A DNA stretch of 7,454 nucleotides, from contig JAHLFV010000235.1 of assembly GCA_018883625.1 (NCBI GenBank), positions 1 to 7,454 on the forward strand, read 5' to 3'. The translations under genes and the position numbers were made by a program. Positions 1-6,275 of this stretch are shown piece by piece. This DNA is from Candidatus Treponema excrementipullorum. GTDB lineage: Bacteria; Spirochaetota; Spirochaetia; Treponematales; Treponemataceae. Under the pieces are notes generated by a model, which was not told where the DNA came from, made no database searches, and worked only from the letters and a program-made list of their open reading frames with translations. Position 1 is the stretch's first letter, and each line of letters opens with the position of its first letter.

Positions 1-766
1 AGTCAACACCGGCTTTTTTCATATCTTCTAAGTGATCGATCATACATATATCTTTGGAAGACAATATAGCAGTAAAATCATCTCCTTCAAAAACAGGGAA
101 GTATTCTCCCTGACGTTTTTTTTCCTGTAGAACTAAAGAGCCCGATTGAGGCATACTTGTTAATAAGTCATAGTCCCAGCGACAAGAATGGGAACAAGCT
201 CCGCCGTTAGCACTACGTCCCGTTAAATAAGCACTCAGGAGACATCGTCCCGAATAGGCAATACACATGGCTCCATGGCCGAATGCTTCTATTTCCATGT
301 CAGGAACGGCATCTTTTATTTCTCTTATTTCATTGAGTGTGGTTTCCCGACCAACAACAACTCGTTTAAAACCAAGGCTCCTGTACATTTTGACTGCTTC
401 TCTGTTAATACAGTTTGCTTGTGTGCTAAGATGAAGAGTAGCTTGGGGAAAGTATTTTTGAATAATAGATACCATACCGATATCTTGAATAATAAAGGCG
501 TCTATGGGATAGCTTTTAAAATAATCCAGTTCAGACAAAAAATTATCGATATCCTTATTGTGAAAACTTATATTTAAAGCGCAAAAAAGCCGTTTTCCGG
601 GATATGTGTTTTTCAAATCGATAATTTGCTTATATTCTTCTTCGTAAAAATTATCGGCTTTGACCCGAAGAGAAAATTTTTTTAATCCGATATAGGCAGC
701 ATCTGCGCCGTAGGTATAGGCATAATAAAGTTTTTCGATATTGCCTGCCGGTGAAACCAATTCCAT
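1..766 (-). CDS. U32 family protein, TrhP-like tRNA uridine-34 hydroxylation factor (3' end cut by window edge)
   Basis: The first 255 residues are present; the C-terminal part lies beyond the window. The start MELVSPAGN is typical of U32 proteins. Residues 160-178 fit the U32 signature exactly as I recall it (E-x-F-x2-G-A-M-C-x4-G-x-C-x-L-S). Four cysteines (C168, C174, C191, C195) lie in the region that holds an iron-sulfur cluster in characterised U32 proteins. The stretch after CRWDY contains RQGEYFPV and SSKDICMI, which resembles the TrhP/YrrO/YegQ branch, involved in prephenate-dependent hydroxylation of tRNA U34 to ho5U. The historical label peptidase is probably misleading. The ATG at 766-764 has an AAGGA Shine-Dalgarno sequence (777-781 on the plus strand) inside the last codons of the upstream hydrolase gene, with 6 bases between that gene's stop and this start, so the two are almost certainly co-transcribed. 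U32 membership is secure; the TrhP role is inferred from similarity. Confidence 0.88.
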   Translation of the reverse strand, partial: MELVSPAGNIEKLYYAYTYGADAAYIGLKKFSLRVKADNFYEEEYKQIIDLKNTYPGKRLFCALNISFHNKDIDNFLSELDYFKSYPIDAFIIQDIGMVSIIQKYFPQATLHLSTQANCINREAVKMYRSLGFKRVVVGRETTLNEIREIKDAVPDMEIEAFGHGAMCIAYSGRCLLSAYLTGRSANGGACSHSCRWDYDLLTSMPQSGSLVLQEKKRQGEYFPVFEGDDFTAILSSKDICMIDHLEDMKKAGVD

Positions 767-772
767 ACTATA

Positions 773-1732
773 CTAATCCTTTTCTTTTTTGTAATTTTGT
801 ATATACCTTCCTACTCGCTGGATGGCAAGATGAGCCTGAGGAATAAATTCGTGTGCCATTTGAAACATGAAAATCATATCAGGCCAAAGATCCAAAACAG
901 AGTCAACACCATGTTGAGTTAATAATTGATGAAAGGCTTGATACTTAGGTAAAAGTAACTCTTTCCCGCCACATTGCATATAAACTGGGGGAAACTTTTC
1001 CAATTTTTCCGGAGAAATGTATAACGGTGAAATTAAGGGATGGGATAAATTATCCCTATATGTATACAATTCTCCGCTTCGGATAAGACTGTCGACTGTC
1101 ACCAAACCGTCTGAACCTTTCTTATCCGAGATATTTTTTAAATCATAGGTTAAATCAAGCCAAGGAGAGAAGAGTATTATGTTACGTATGGCACTTCGAT
1201 AATTTTCTTTCATGGATTGAACCAAGGCCAACGCTATAGATGCCCCCGAACCATCTGCAGCAATAATGATGGATGAAGAGGATTCTCTGTTTTGAACAAC
1301 AGCGCTGTGTATTTCTCTGAAAACAACCTGTACATCTTCCAATGCTCCGGGATAAGGAGACTGGGGGGCAAGACGAAAATCGGGAACAATGGTTTTAGAG
1401 GAAGCCTCTGCGGCAAAGGAAGCACAAAAGCTTCTCCAAGCTTTTGAAGAACCTCCTATAAAGGAGCCTCCGTGAATATATATTACTACCCTGTTGGAAG
1501 ATGCTATTTCCGGGGTTAATACAAGGCAGGGAACATTTCCAATATGTTTTTCTTCGCATTCTACTCGACTAGGAATATGTACTGTAGAAAATGTTTCTTC
1601 GATCTTATGCCTAAATTGTTCTGGTGTAATTTTAGGAGGAAAAATCAATGTCTGCAATTTTTTCACAGCATTTTTCATGTCGATTTTTCCGGCACCACCG
1701 CCTTTTTCGGCACTATAAGCAGAGAATCTCAT
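773..1732 (-). CDS. HSL-type alpha/beta-hydrolase fold protein, probable pseudoenzyme
   Basis: A 319-residue protein of the hormone-sensitive-lipase (family IV esterase) type. The oxyanion-hole motif HGGSF is at residues 87-91 and DFRLAP (family DYRLAPE) at 118-123. The rest aligns without gaps by eye to the family, but the catalytic positions differ. The nucleophile motif GDSAGG reads ADGSGA at 159-164, placing Gly161 where Ser should be, although Ser162 is adjacent. The acid-bearing G-x-D-E-x-L segment reads GGKELL at 255-260, with Lys257 for Asp. The WPGMWHVF-type segment reads WPDMIFMF at 283-290, with Phe288 for His. It may therefore be catalytically dead, or use a shifted residue set (Ser162, His294). 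No signal peptide is visible; it is probably cytoplasmic. There is no Shine-Dalgarno sequence before the ATG at 1732. Met19 (1678) is an alternative start, also without a clear site. It lies directly upstream of the U32 gene and is divergent from metA. Fold assignment is strong; activity is unknown. Confidence 0.85.
   Translation of the reverse strand: MRFSAYSAEKGGGAGKIDMKNAVKKLQTLIFPPKITPEQFRHKIEETFSTVHIPSRVECEEKHIGNVPCLVLTPEIASSNRVVIYIHGGSFIGGSSKAWRSFCASFAAEASSKTIVPDFRLAPQSPYPGALEDVQVVFREIHSAVVQNRESSSSIIIAADGSGASIALALVQSMKENYRSAIRNIILFSPWLDLTYDLKNISDKKGSDGLVTVDSLIRSGELYTYRDNLSHPLISPLYISPEKLEKFPPVYMQCGGKELLLPKYQAFHQLLTQHGVDSVLDLWPDMIFMFQMAHEFIPQAHLAIQRVGRYIQNYKKEKD
777..781 (-). promoter_or_regulatory. 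Shine-Dalgarno site of the U32 gene
   Basis: AAGGA on the minus strand, 10 bases upstream of the ATG at 766. It overlaps the final codons of the upstream hydrolase gene, which fits translation from a shared mRNA. Confidence 0.6.
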
Positions 1733-1739
1733 AACTGTC

Positions 1740-1772
1740 AGTATAGCAAATATAAAGTGAATATGCTATACT
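1740..1772. promoter_or_regulatory. Divergent extended -10 promoters within a 9-bp inverted repeat
   Basis: AGTATAGCA (1740-1748) and TGCTATACT (1764-1772) are perfect inverted copies separated by 15 bases. Read outward, each arm is TGC followed by TATACT, an extended -10 element. No convincing -35 hexamer is seen at 16-18 bases on either strand, as is usual for extended -10 promoters. Projected start sites fall near 1733 on the minus strand and near 1779 on the plus strand, within about 0-3 bases of the two start codons. The repeat could also, or instead, be the operator of a dimeric regulator. Promoter function is inferred from sequence only. Confidence 0.55.
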
Positions 1773-1781
1773 TTCCGAGAT

Positions 1782-2699
1782 ATGCCTATAAAAATACAAT
1801 CTGATTTACCAGCTTGTTCGATTTTGGAACAGGAAAATATTTTCGTAATGACGGAGCAGAGGGCTTCCTGTCAGGATATTCGTCCTCTTAAAATAGCCAT
1901 AGTAAATTTAATGCCTACAAAAATCGCTACGGAAACCCAACTGTTGCGACTTTTGGGAAACACACCTTTGCAAGTGGAAATTTCTCTTGTCAGAATGGAA
2001 GATCATGTGTCAAAAAATACCGGACTGGATCATCTTGAAAAGTTTTATATCACTTCAAAAGAGGTATTCAAATCCCGTTATGATGGTATGATAATAACCG
2101 GTGCTCCTGTAGAACAACTGGAATTTGAAAAAATTGATTATTGGTCAGAGCTTTGTGATATCATGGATTACGCCAAAGAAAATGTTTTCAGTACGTTGTA
2201 CATTTGTTGGGGAGCTCAGGCGGGATTGTATCATCATTACGGAATACCTAAATATCTTCTACCCGAAAAACTTTTTGGCATATATAATCATCGTCGGACG
2301 GTGGTGCATGAACCGTTGTTGCGGGGCTTTAATGACGTTTTTACCGTTCCCCAGTCCCGGCACACCACCGTAAAAAGAGAAGATATTGTAAAACAAGATG
2401 AGCTGGTGGTGCTAGCGGAGTCTGAAAAAGGCGGGATCTTACTGGTAAAATCAAAGTCTAACCGAGAGATTTTTATGACCGGTCATTTGGAGTATGACAC
2501 AGATACTTTAGCACAGGAATATTTTCGGGATAAAGATAAGGGCTTGGACATAAAAGTGCCGGTAAATTATTTTCCTAATGATGACAGTCGCAATGTGCCT
2601 GTGTCTAACTGGAGAAGTACTGCTCACCTTTTTTATTCTAATTGGTTAAATTACTACGTCTACCAAGAAACTCCATACAATTTGACGGATATTCACTGA
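1782..2699 (+). CDS. metA: Homoserine O-acyltransferase MetA (predicted O-acetyltransferase)
   Basis: A 305-residue cytoplasmic enzyme that acylates the hydroxyl of L-homoserine, the first committed step of methionine synthesis. The N-terminus (MPIKI, then ENIFVMT and RPLKIAIVNLMP) matches known MetA proteins, which fixes the start at 1782. Catalytic residues occupy the same numbers as in the E. coli enzyme: Cys142 in CWGAQA, then His235 and Glu237 in GHLEYD. Length and motif order are complete. Residue 111 (GAPVEQ) is Glu; in the MetA family Glu111 goes with acetyl-CoA use and Gly111 with succinyl-CoA use, so the likely product is O-acetylhomoserine, and a succinyltransferase label would probably be wrong. 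No good Shine-Dalgarno sequence precedes the ATG (only GAGAT), which suits a leaderless mRNA from the extended -10 element at 1764-1772. There is no room for a SAM riboswitch in the 49-base gap upstream. It is a single-gene unit, facing the RlmM-like gene at its 3' end. Confidence 0.96.
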   Translation: MPIKIQSDLPACSILEQENIFVMTEQRASCQDIRPLKIAIVNLMPTKIATETQLLRLLGNTPLQVEISLVRMEDHVSKNTGLDHLEKFYITSKEVFKSRYDGMIITGAPVEQLEFEKIDYWSELCDIMDYAKENVFSTLYICWGAQAGLYHHYGIPKYLLPEKLFGIYNHRRTVVHEPLLRGFNDVFTVPQSRHTTVKREDIVKQDELVVLAESEKGGILLVKSKSNREIFMTGHLEYDTDTLAQEYFRDKDKGLDIKVPVNYFPNDDSRNVPVSNWRSTAHLFYSNWLNYYVYQETPYNLTDIH

Positions 2700-2708
2700 A
2701 AAAGCTGC

Positions 2709-2736
2709 TTGCTATGGAGCTTGTAGCAAAATATTT
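2709..2736. terminator. Weak, possibly bidirectional terminator between convergent genes
   Basis: TTGCTA (2709-2714) and TAGCAA (2724-2729) form a 6-bp stem around a 9-base loop, extendable by G-U pairs. AATATTTT follows on the plus strand. On the minus strand the stem is followed after a few bases by CTTTTT. It lies in the 36-base gap between the metA stop and the stop of the methyltransferase gene, where a shared terminator would be expected. The stem is short and AU-rich, so efficiency is doubtful. Confidence 0.4.
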
Positions 2737-3770
2737 TACAGAGTATCGATTACATTCTGTGTTGGTTCTGTTTCTTTATGGTAAATCCATGTAAGTTCGT
2801 GTTTATTGTAATGTAGATGTAAAACCTTACTGTGCTTAATTGCGGCAAATTCTGCTATAAGGGGCCAGTCGATTTTTCCTTGCATTTTTATGGTACAGAC
2901 CATATTATTACACATACCGCTGTCGAGCCACAGATGGATCCAATGTAACAATCGCTGAGGATAACAGATAACATCGGAACACACCCAATCAAAAGGACCA
3001 ATATCTTGCGGTAAAAGGGTAAAGGCATCGTGTTTTAAAAATTCAACTTTAGGAGAGCTCATTAAGGAGTCAGCCAAGGGGCTTCTGTCCACTGCAAAAA
3101 CGGAACAGCCTAATTGTAATAACACCCAAGTCCAGCCTCCCGGACAGGCACCGGCATCAAAAATTCGTTGTTCTGGTTGAGGAAAAATATGAAAAAAGTT
3201 TTGAGCATGAATAAGAGCTTCTTGCAATTTCAAATATGCTCTGCTAGGAGGATTTTCGTGGTCTTCTACAAACTGGATTAATCCCTGGGGATAAAAACTG
3301 GTACAGTCTCCCGAAAGAATCATATTGTTTGTGTCAAGCAAACAATAAAGTCCCACCGGAGTATCATGGACTTTAAAAGGAAATTGTCGAGGCTTTACGT
3401 TGATATAGGGTAATTTTTCCTGAATCAGGGCGGTTCTGCGGAACTGGGTAAAAGTGTAGGGAGCCCAATTTCTTTGTATTTCCTTGAGAAGACCGGCAGC
3501 CTCTCCGATAGAATTAAAATTGGCTTTTTGGGGATTAAGTAAAACCGTGCTACTCCAATAAGGGACTTTCTCCGGTTTAGGCCCAGTCAGTTCTGAAGGA
3601 AGCATGTCGGGGGTAAAGAGAAACAAATTCTCGGCAACGTGACTTTTTAAAATATCTTTTTCCGTAAGAAAAAAACGTTCCCGTAATTCAGAGATGAGAA
3701 ACTGTTTTTGTTCAGGAAAAGCTAAATAACCAACGGTACCAGAAGGATATGGTTCTAAAAGGACAGACAT
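2736..3770 (-). CDS. RlmM-like (FtsJ-fold) 23S rRNA 2'-O-ribose methyltransferase
   Basis: A 344-residue SAM-dependent methyltransferase resembling RlmM, which methylates the 2'-OH of C2498 in E. coli 23S rRNA (E. coli protein about 366 residues). The N-terminal half (about 1-170) corresponds to the RNA-binding part and is diverged. The catalytic half starts at PSRAYLKLQEA (from residue 175). SAM motif I is DAGACPGGWTW (205-215), then AVDRSPLADSLM and SDVICYP. The K-D-K-E tetrad of RrmJ/RlmM enzymes can be placed at Lys181, Asp266, Lys295 (TIKMQGK) and Glu325 (YNKHELTW). All four are present, so activity is expected; the exact target nucleotide is not proven. The gene overlaps the end of the PilZ gene by 16 bases, and its GGGA ribosome site lies inside that gene, which suggests translational coupling. 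Confidence 0.88.
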   Translation of the reverse strand: MSVLLEPYPSGTVGYLAFPEQKQFLISELRERFFLTEKDILKSHVAENLFLFTPDMLPSELTGPKPEKVPYWSSTVLLNPQKANFNSIGEAAGLLKEIQRNWAPYTFTQFRRTALIQEKLPYINVKPRQFPFKVHDTPVGLYCLLDTNNMILSGDCTSFYPQGLIQFVEDHENPPSRAYLKLQEALIHAQNFFHIFPQPEQRIFDAGACPGGWTWVLLQLGCSVFAVDRSPLADSLMSSPKVEFLKHDAFTLLPQDIGPFDWVCSDVICYPQRLLHWIHLWLDSGMCNNMVCTIKMQGKIDWPLIAEFAAIKHSKVLHLHYNKHELTWIYHKETEPTQNVIDTL

Positions 3771-4183
3771 ACATTCCCGTCGTAGAATTTTACCGCATTA
3801 TTTAAATTAACAGAATACTCACCGTAGGGGTCTTGATTATTTAGATTTGTGTACTCTTCGATAAAATCTTTTAAACCCGGTGAATCGGGACTCCTCAAAA
3901 ATTGAAAACCGACTTCCGTGGAGTCTGAAGTTTTTACGTAAGCAGGGCGTCCTAAAAGAGTTAAGGATTTTGATATACAATCACAGGAGAATTTCAGCTT
4001 TAATTGATATTCCTCATCTGGATTGACTGTAACTTGTATGGGAAACCTGACTCGGCATCCGCCAAGACTTAAATCAAGAAGGATACCGGGAAAAATACAA
4101 AGATCGGCAGCGTCAACCCGTCCTGTAACATTAAACCGCGGATGTCTCCGCTTTTCTTCAAACATGGTATAACTATGAAACAT
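3755..4183 (-). CDS. PilZ domain protein (putative c-di-GMP receptor)
   Basis: A 142-residue protein consisting essentially of one PilZ domain. The N-terminal arginine switch is EKRRHPRF (R12-x3-R16) and the second c-di-GMP contact motif, [D/N]xSxxG, is DLSLGG at 37-42, so both canonical ligand motifs are intact and binding is expected. The remaining beta-barrel extends to about residue 110 (VGFQFL). A short, low-complexity Asn/Tyr-containing tail follows. There is no membrane segment or signal peptide and no fused output domain, so it probably acts through a partner. The start is uncertain: ATG at 4183 has CCGGA immediately upstream, while ATG at 4165 (Met7, MFEEKRR) would give the more usual PilZ N-terminus. 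It is the first gene of a pair with the RlmM-like gene, which it overlaps by 16 bases. Confidence 0.9.
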   Translation of the reverse strand: MFHSYTMFEEKRRHPRFNVTGRVDAADLCIFPGILLDLSLGGCRVRFPIQVTVNPDEEYQLKLKFSCDCISKSLTLLGRPAYVKTSDSTEVGFQFLRSPDSPGLKDFIEEYTNLNNQDPYGEYSVNLNNAVKFYDGNVCLSF

Positions 4184-4199
4184 TCCGGCATAAAAGTCA

Positions 4200-4205
4200 A
4201 GTATA
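4200..4205 (-). promoter_or_regulatory. Candidate -10 element for the PilZ-methyltransferase pair
   Basis: TATACT on the minus strand, 16 bases before the ATG at 4183, predicting a leader of about 10 bases. The nearest -35-like hexamer, TTGATA (4228-4233), is 22 bases away and too far for a standard promoter. An alternative, TTGACT (4194-4199) with CATAGT (4171-4176) at 17 bases, would place the start of transcription at the internal ATG 4165. Neither is compelling. Confidence 0.3.
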
Positions 4206-4254
4206 CTAAAAAACTGAATTTTCTCTGTATCAACACATTTTCAAGAAAATAAAA

Positions 4255-4284
4255 AAAACTTTTGCTTTTGCGACAAAAAGTTTT
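4255..4284. repeat. AT-rich 9-bp inverted repeat in the PilZ/rho intergenic region
   Basis: AAAACTTTT (4255-4263) and AAAAGTTTT (4276-4284) are perfect inverted copies separated by 12 bases, flanked by an A-tract. It ends 15 bases upstream of the probable rho -35 box. It may be an operator, an A/T-rich upstream promoter element, or chance in AT-rich DNA. No gene upstream on either strand would need a terminator here. Confidence 0.35.
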
Positions 4285-4299
4285 ATCTAAAATAACTAC

Positions 4300-4329
4300 T
4301 TGACAATTCTTCATATTTTTTGATACAGT
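4300..4329 (+). promoter_or_regulatory. Probable sigma-70-type promoter of rho
   Basis: A perfect -35 hexamer TTGACA at 4300-4305 is followed after 18 bases by TACAGT at 4324-4329 (four of six consensus bases). The projected start near 4336 leaves a leader of about 95 bases before rho. The leader begins with a small palindrome (ACGAAATTCGT, 4344-4354) and is otherwise AU-rich. The length leaves room for rho autoregulation, which is well known in E. coli, but no terminator-like structure is visible in it. Confidence 0.55.
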
Positions 4330-4418
4330 TAGTCAATAAAGCTACGAAATTCGTTTCTTAATTTAGTATTGTATTTTATTCCTAAATATACATGTTTATA
4401 CTTCAATAGAAATATCAT

Positions 4419-4422
4419 GGAG
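4419..4422 (+). promoter_or_regulatory. Shine-Dalgarno site of rho
   Basis: GGAG placed 8 bases before the ATG at 4431, which supports this start for a protein whose N-terminal extension has no conserved anchor. Confidence 0.7.
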
Positions 4423-4430
4423 ATTTATTA

Positions 4431-6194
4431 ATGGCACCGATTCAAAGACGTCGGTTTATCGACACGTCGGAAAATCTGCCCCAGGAAGAACAACCTGAAC
4501 TAGGGTTAAATGTTCCTGATGCCGATACCCTCTCTACCTTTTCCGGAACGGAGAATTCCGGGGAATCTGTTTCAGAAGTTCCTTCTGAAGAAATAAGTGA
4601 CCAAGAGACTGCCGTCAATAGTGTAGAGACAACGGCAGAGAATCAAGAGCAATCAGATAAAGTTGATGAGCAGACTACAAATTCGGATGTAACGCCTGCA
4701 AGAGAACGGGGAGCTGGTGAACGGGTTCCTGTTCGACGAACGGTAAGACGTACACCGAATTTAAGAAATAATCCCGATACAGAGTATGTCCCCCGTGGTC
4801 GTGGACGAAACAGCAATTACAGAAATACATACAGAAATACCGCTGCCAGTTTGGAAAGACAAATGGCGGCAGAGATGGAAGCCGCCCGGATCGCTGCAGA
4901 AGAAGCTAATTCCGAATCAAAACCAAGGCTTTCTATCAATGATTTAACTGCAATGGGTATCCAGGGGTTGAGAGATTTAGCTATGCAATACGGTCTCATG
5001 GCTGATGATTTAGCCCCCATGAAAAAACAAGAGCTTATTTTTGTTATTTTGAAAGCTCACACCGAACATGGCGGAATAATTTTTGCCAGCGGTGCCTTGG
5101 AGATTCTGCCTGACGGATACGGATTTTTGCGTTCTCCCCAAAACAGTTATCTTCCCGGTCCGGATGATATTTATATTTCTCCCAGTCAGATTCGGTTGTT
5201 TAACCTGAAAACCGGTGATACGATTTACGGTCAAATACGGTCTCCCAAAGAAGGGGAGCGGTTTTTTGCCTTGTTAAGAATTGAAACCGTCAACTTTGAC
5301 GAAACCCGTGTTGCTCAAACCCGCATTCCTTTTGAAAATCTAACACCTTTGTATCCAGATAGTAAGTTACGGTTAGAGACAACCACTACAGAGTTTTCTA
5401 CCCGTATTATGGACTTGTTCTGTCCCATCGGTAAGGGACAACGTGCTTTGATTGTTGCTCCTCCCAAGGCCGGTAAAACTATTTTAATGCAAAAAATCGC
5501 TAATGCCATTACTACAAATCATCCGGAAGTATACCTTATCGTGTTATTGATAGATGAACGACCTGAAGAAGTAACGGAGATGGAGCGTTCCATCAAAGCT
5601 GAAGTAATTTCTTCTACCTTTGATGAACAGGCAACCCGTCACGTGCAAGTAGCGGAAATGGTTTTGGAAAAGGCAAAACGTCTTGTAGAACATAAGCGGG
5701 ATGTTGTAATTTTCTTGGATTCAATTACCCGTTTAGCCCGAGCTTATAATCAAACAGTTCCCACATCAGGTAAGGTTTTGTCAGGTGGTGTTGATTCCAA
5801 TGCCTTGCATAAACCTAAGCGGTTTTTTGGAGCTGCCCGTAATGTGGAGGAGGGGGGTAGTTTAACTATTATTTCTACTGCCCTCATAGAAACCGGTAGC
5901 CGTATGGACGAAGTTATCTTTGAAGAATTCAAAGGTACCGGCAACATGGAAATTAATCTGGATAGAAAGTTGGCAGACAGAAGGCTCTTTCCTGCTATCA
6001 ATATTAAGAAGTCCGGAACAAGAAAAGAAGAGCTGCTTCTTACAGAAGAAGAATTACAAAAAATGTGGATTCTTAGAAAGGTTATCAATCCCATGGAAGA
6101 TACAGAAATTATCGAGTTGATACTTGACAAAATGAAGATAACCAAGAATAATGAAGCGTTCTTAAAATCAATGAATGGGTCAGATCCTGACTAG
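4431..6194 (+). CDS. rho: Transcription termination factor Rho with long disordered N-terminal extension
   Basis: A 587-residue Rho, against about 419 in E. coli. Rho is a hexameric RNA-dependent ATPase/helicase that ends transcription by translocating on nascent RNA. Residues 1-90 are acidic and Ser/Thr/Glu-rich; 91-137 are Arg/Asn/Gly-rich (RGRGR, repeated YRNT); 138-165 form a probable Ala/Glu helix. The Rho N-terminal helical domain begins near LSINDLTAMG (167), followed by the primary RNA-binding fold with DGYGFLR (228-234). The ATPase core has Walker A APPKAGKT (343-350), LLIDERPEE with the catalytic-Glu region (372-380), Walker B VVIFLD (425-430), the Q-loop TSGKVLSGGVDSNAL (445-459) and GTGNME (502-507), then SGTRKEELL. 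All core elements are intact, so it should be active. It is followed by rpmE with an 81-base gap, probably as one operon. Confidence 0.97.
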   Translation: MAPIQRRRFIDTSENLPQEEQPELGLNVPDADTLSTFSGTENSGESVSEVPSEEISDQETAVNSVETTAENQEQSDKVDEQTTNSDVTPARERGAGERVPVRRTVRRTPNLRNNPDTEYVPRGRGRNSNYRNTYRNTAASLERQMAAEMEAARIAAEEANSESKPRLSINDLTAMGIQGLRDLAMQYGLMADDLAPMKKQELIFVILKAHTEHGGIIFASGALEILPDGYGFLRSPQNSYLPGPDDIYISPSQIRLFNLKTGDTIYGQIRSPKEGERFFALLRIETVNFDETRVAQTRIPFENLTPLYPDSKLRLETTTTEFSTRIMDLFCPIGKGQRALIVAPPKAGKTILMQKIANAITTNHPEVYLIVLLIDERPEEVTEMERSIKAEVISSTFDEQATRHVQVAEMVLEKAKRLVEHKRDVVIFLDSITRLARAYNQTVPTSGKVLSGGVDSNALHKPKRFFGAARNVEEGGSLTIISTALIETGSRMDEVIFEEFKGTGNMEINLDRKLADRRLFPAINIKKSGTRKEELLLTEEELQKMWILRKVINPMEDTEIIELILDKMKITKNNEAFLKSMNGSDPD

Positions 6195-6220
6195 TTTTAT
6201 GTAGATCTTTTTATCTTGTG

Positions 6221-6249
6221 GTTACAGAAGAGAAATCCCTGTAACAGGG
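6221..6249 (+). promoter_or_regulatory. Candidate rpmE leader with two mutually exclusive hairpins
   Basis: GTTACAG (6221-6227) can pair with CTGTAAC (6239-6245) across an 11-base loop. The same bases also fold locally as CCCTG-TAA-CAGGG (6237-6249). The two stems share 6239-6245 and cannot form together. The element ends 16 bases before the rpmE Shine-Dalgarno site. Such alternatives are typical of ribosomal-protein autoregulation, and L31 leader motifs are known in other phyla, but I know of no described spirochaete version. Function is an inference. Confidence 0.4.
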
Positions 6250-6265
6250 CAAGGTAATTATATAT

Positions 6266-6270
6266 GGAGG
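6266..6270 (+). promoter_or_regulatory. Shine-Dalgarno site that fixes the rpmE start
   Basis: GGAGG, 5 bases before the ATG at 6276. It overlaps an upstream in-frame ATG at 6264, which is therefore part of the ribosome site and not the start. Confidence 0.85.
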
Positions 6271-6275
6271 TTATA

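Noticed and set aside
275..577. 100-codon open frame on the plus strand
   Set aside because: Antisense to the U32 gene, whose signature motif lies on the opposite strand; the translation is Cys/Phe-rich and meaningless.
1733..1781. SAM or other methionine riboswitch before metA
   Set aside because: Only 49 bases separate the divergent genes, too short for any known SAM riboswitch with its expression platform, and the promoter itself occupies that space.
4255..4284. Intrinsic terminator reading on the inverted repeat
   Set aside because: The stem is A/T only apart from one G-C pair, and no gene ends towards it on either strand.
5750..6145. 131-codon open frame on the minus strand
   Set aside because: It is antisense to the conserved ATPase core of rho, shows no recognisable domain, and is explained by codon bias of rho.
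6264..6266. Upstream in-frame ATG for rpmE
   Set aside because: It overlaps the GGAGG site serving the ATG at 6276, and L31 proteins start at that later Met.
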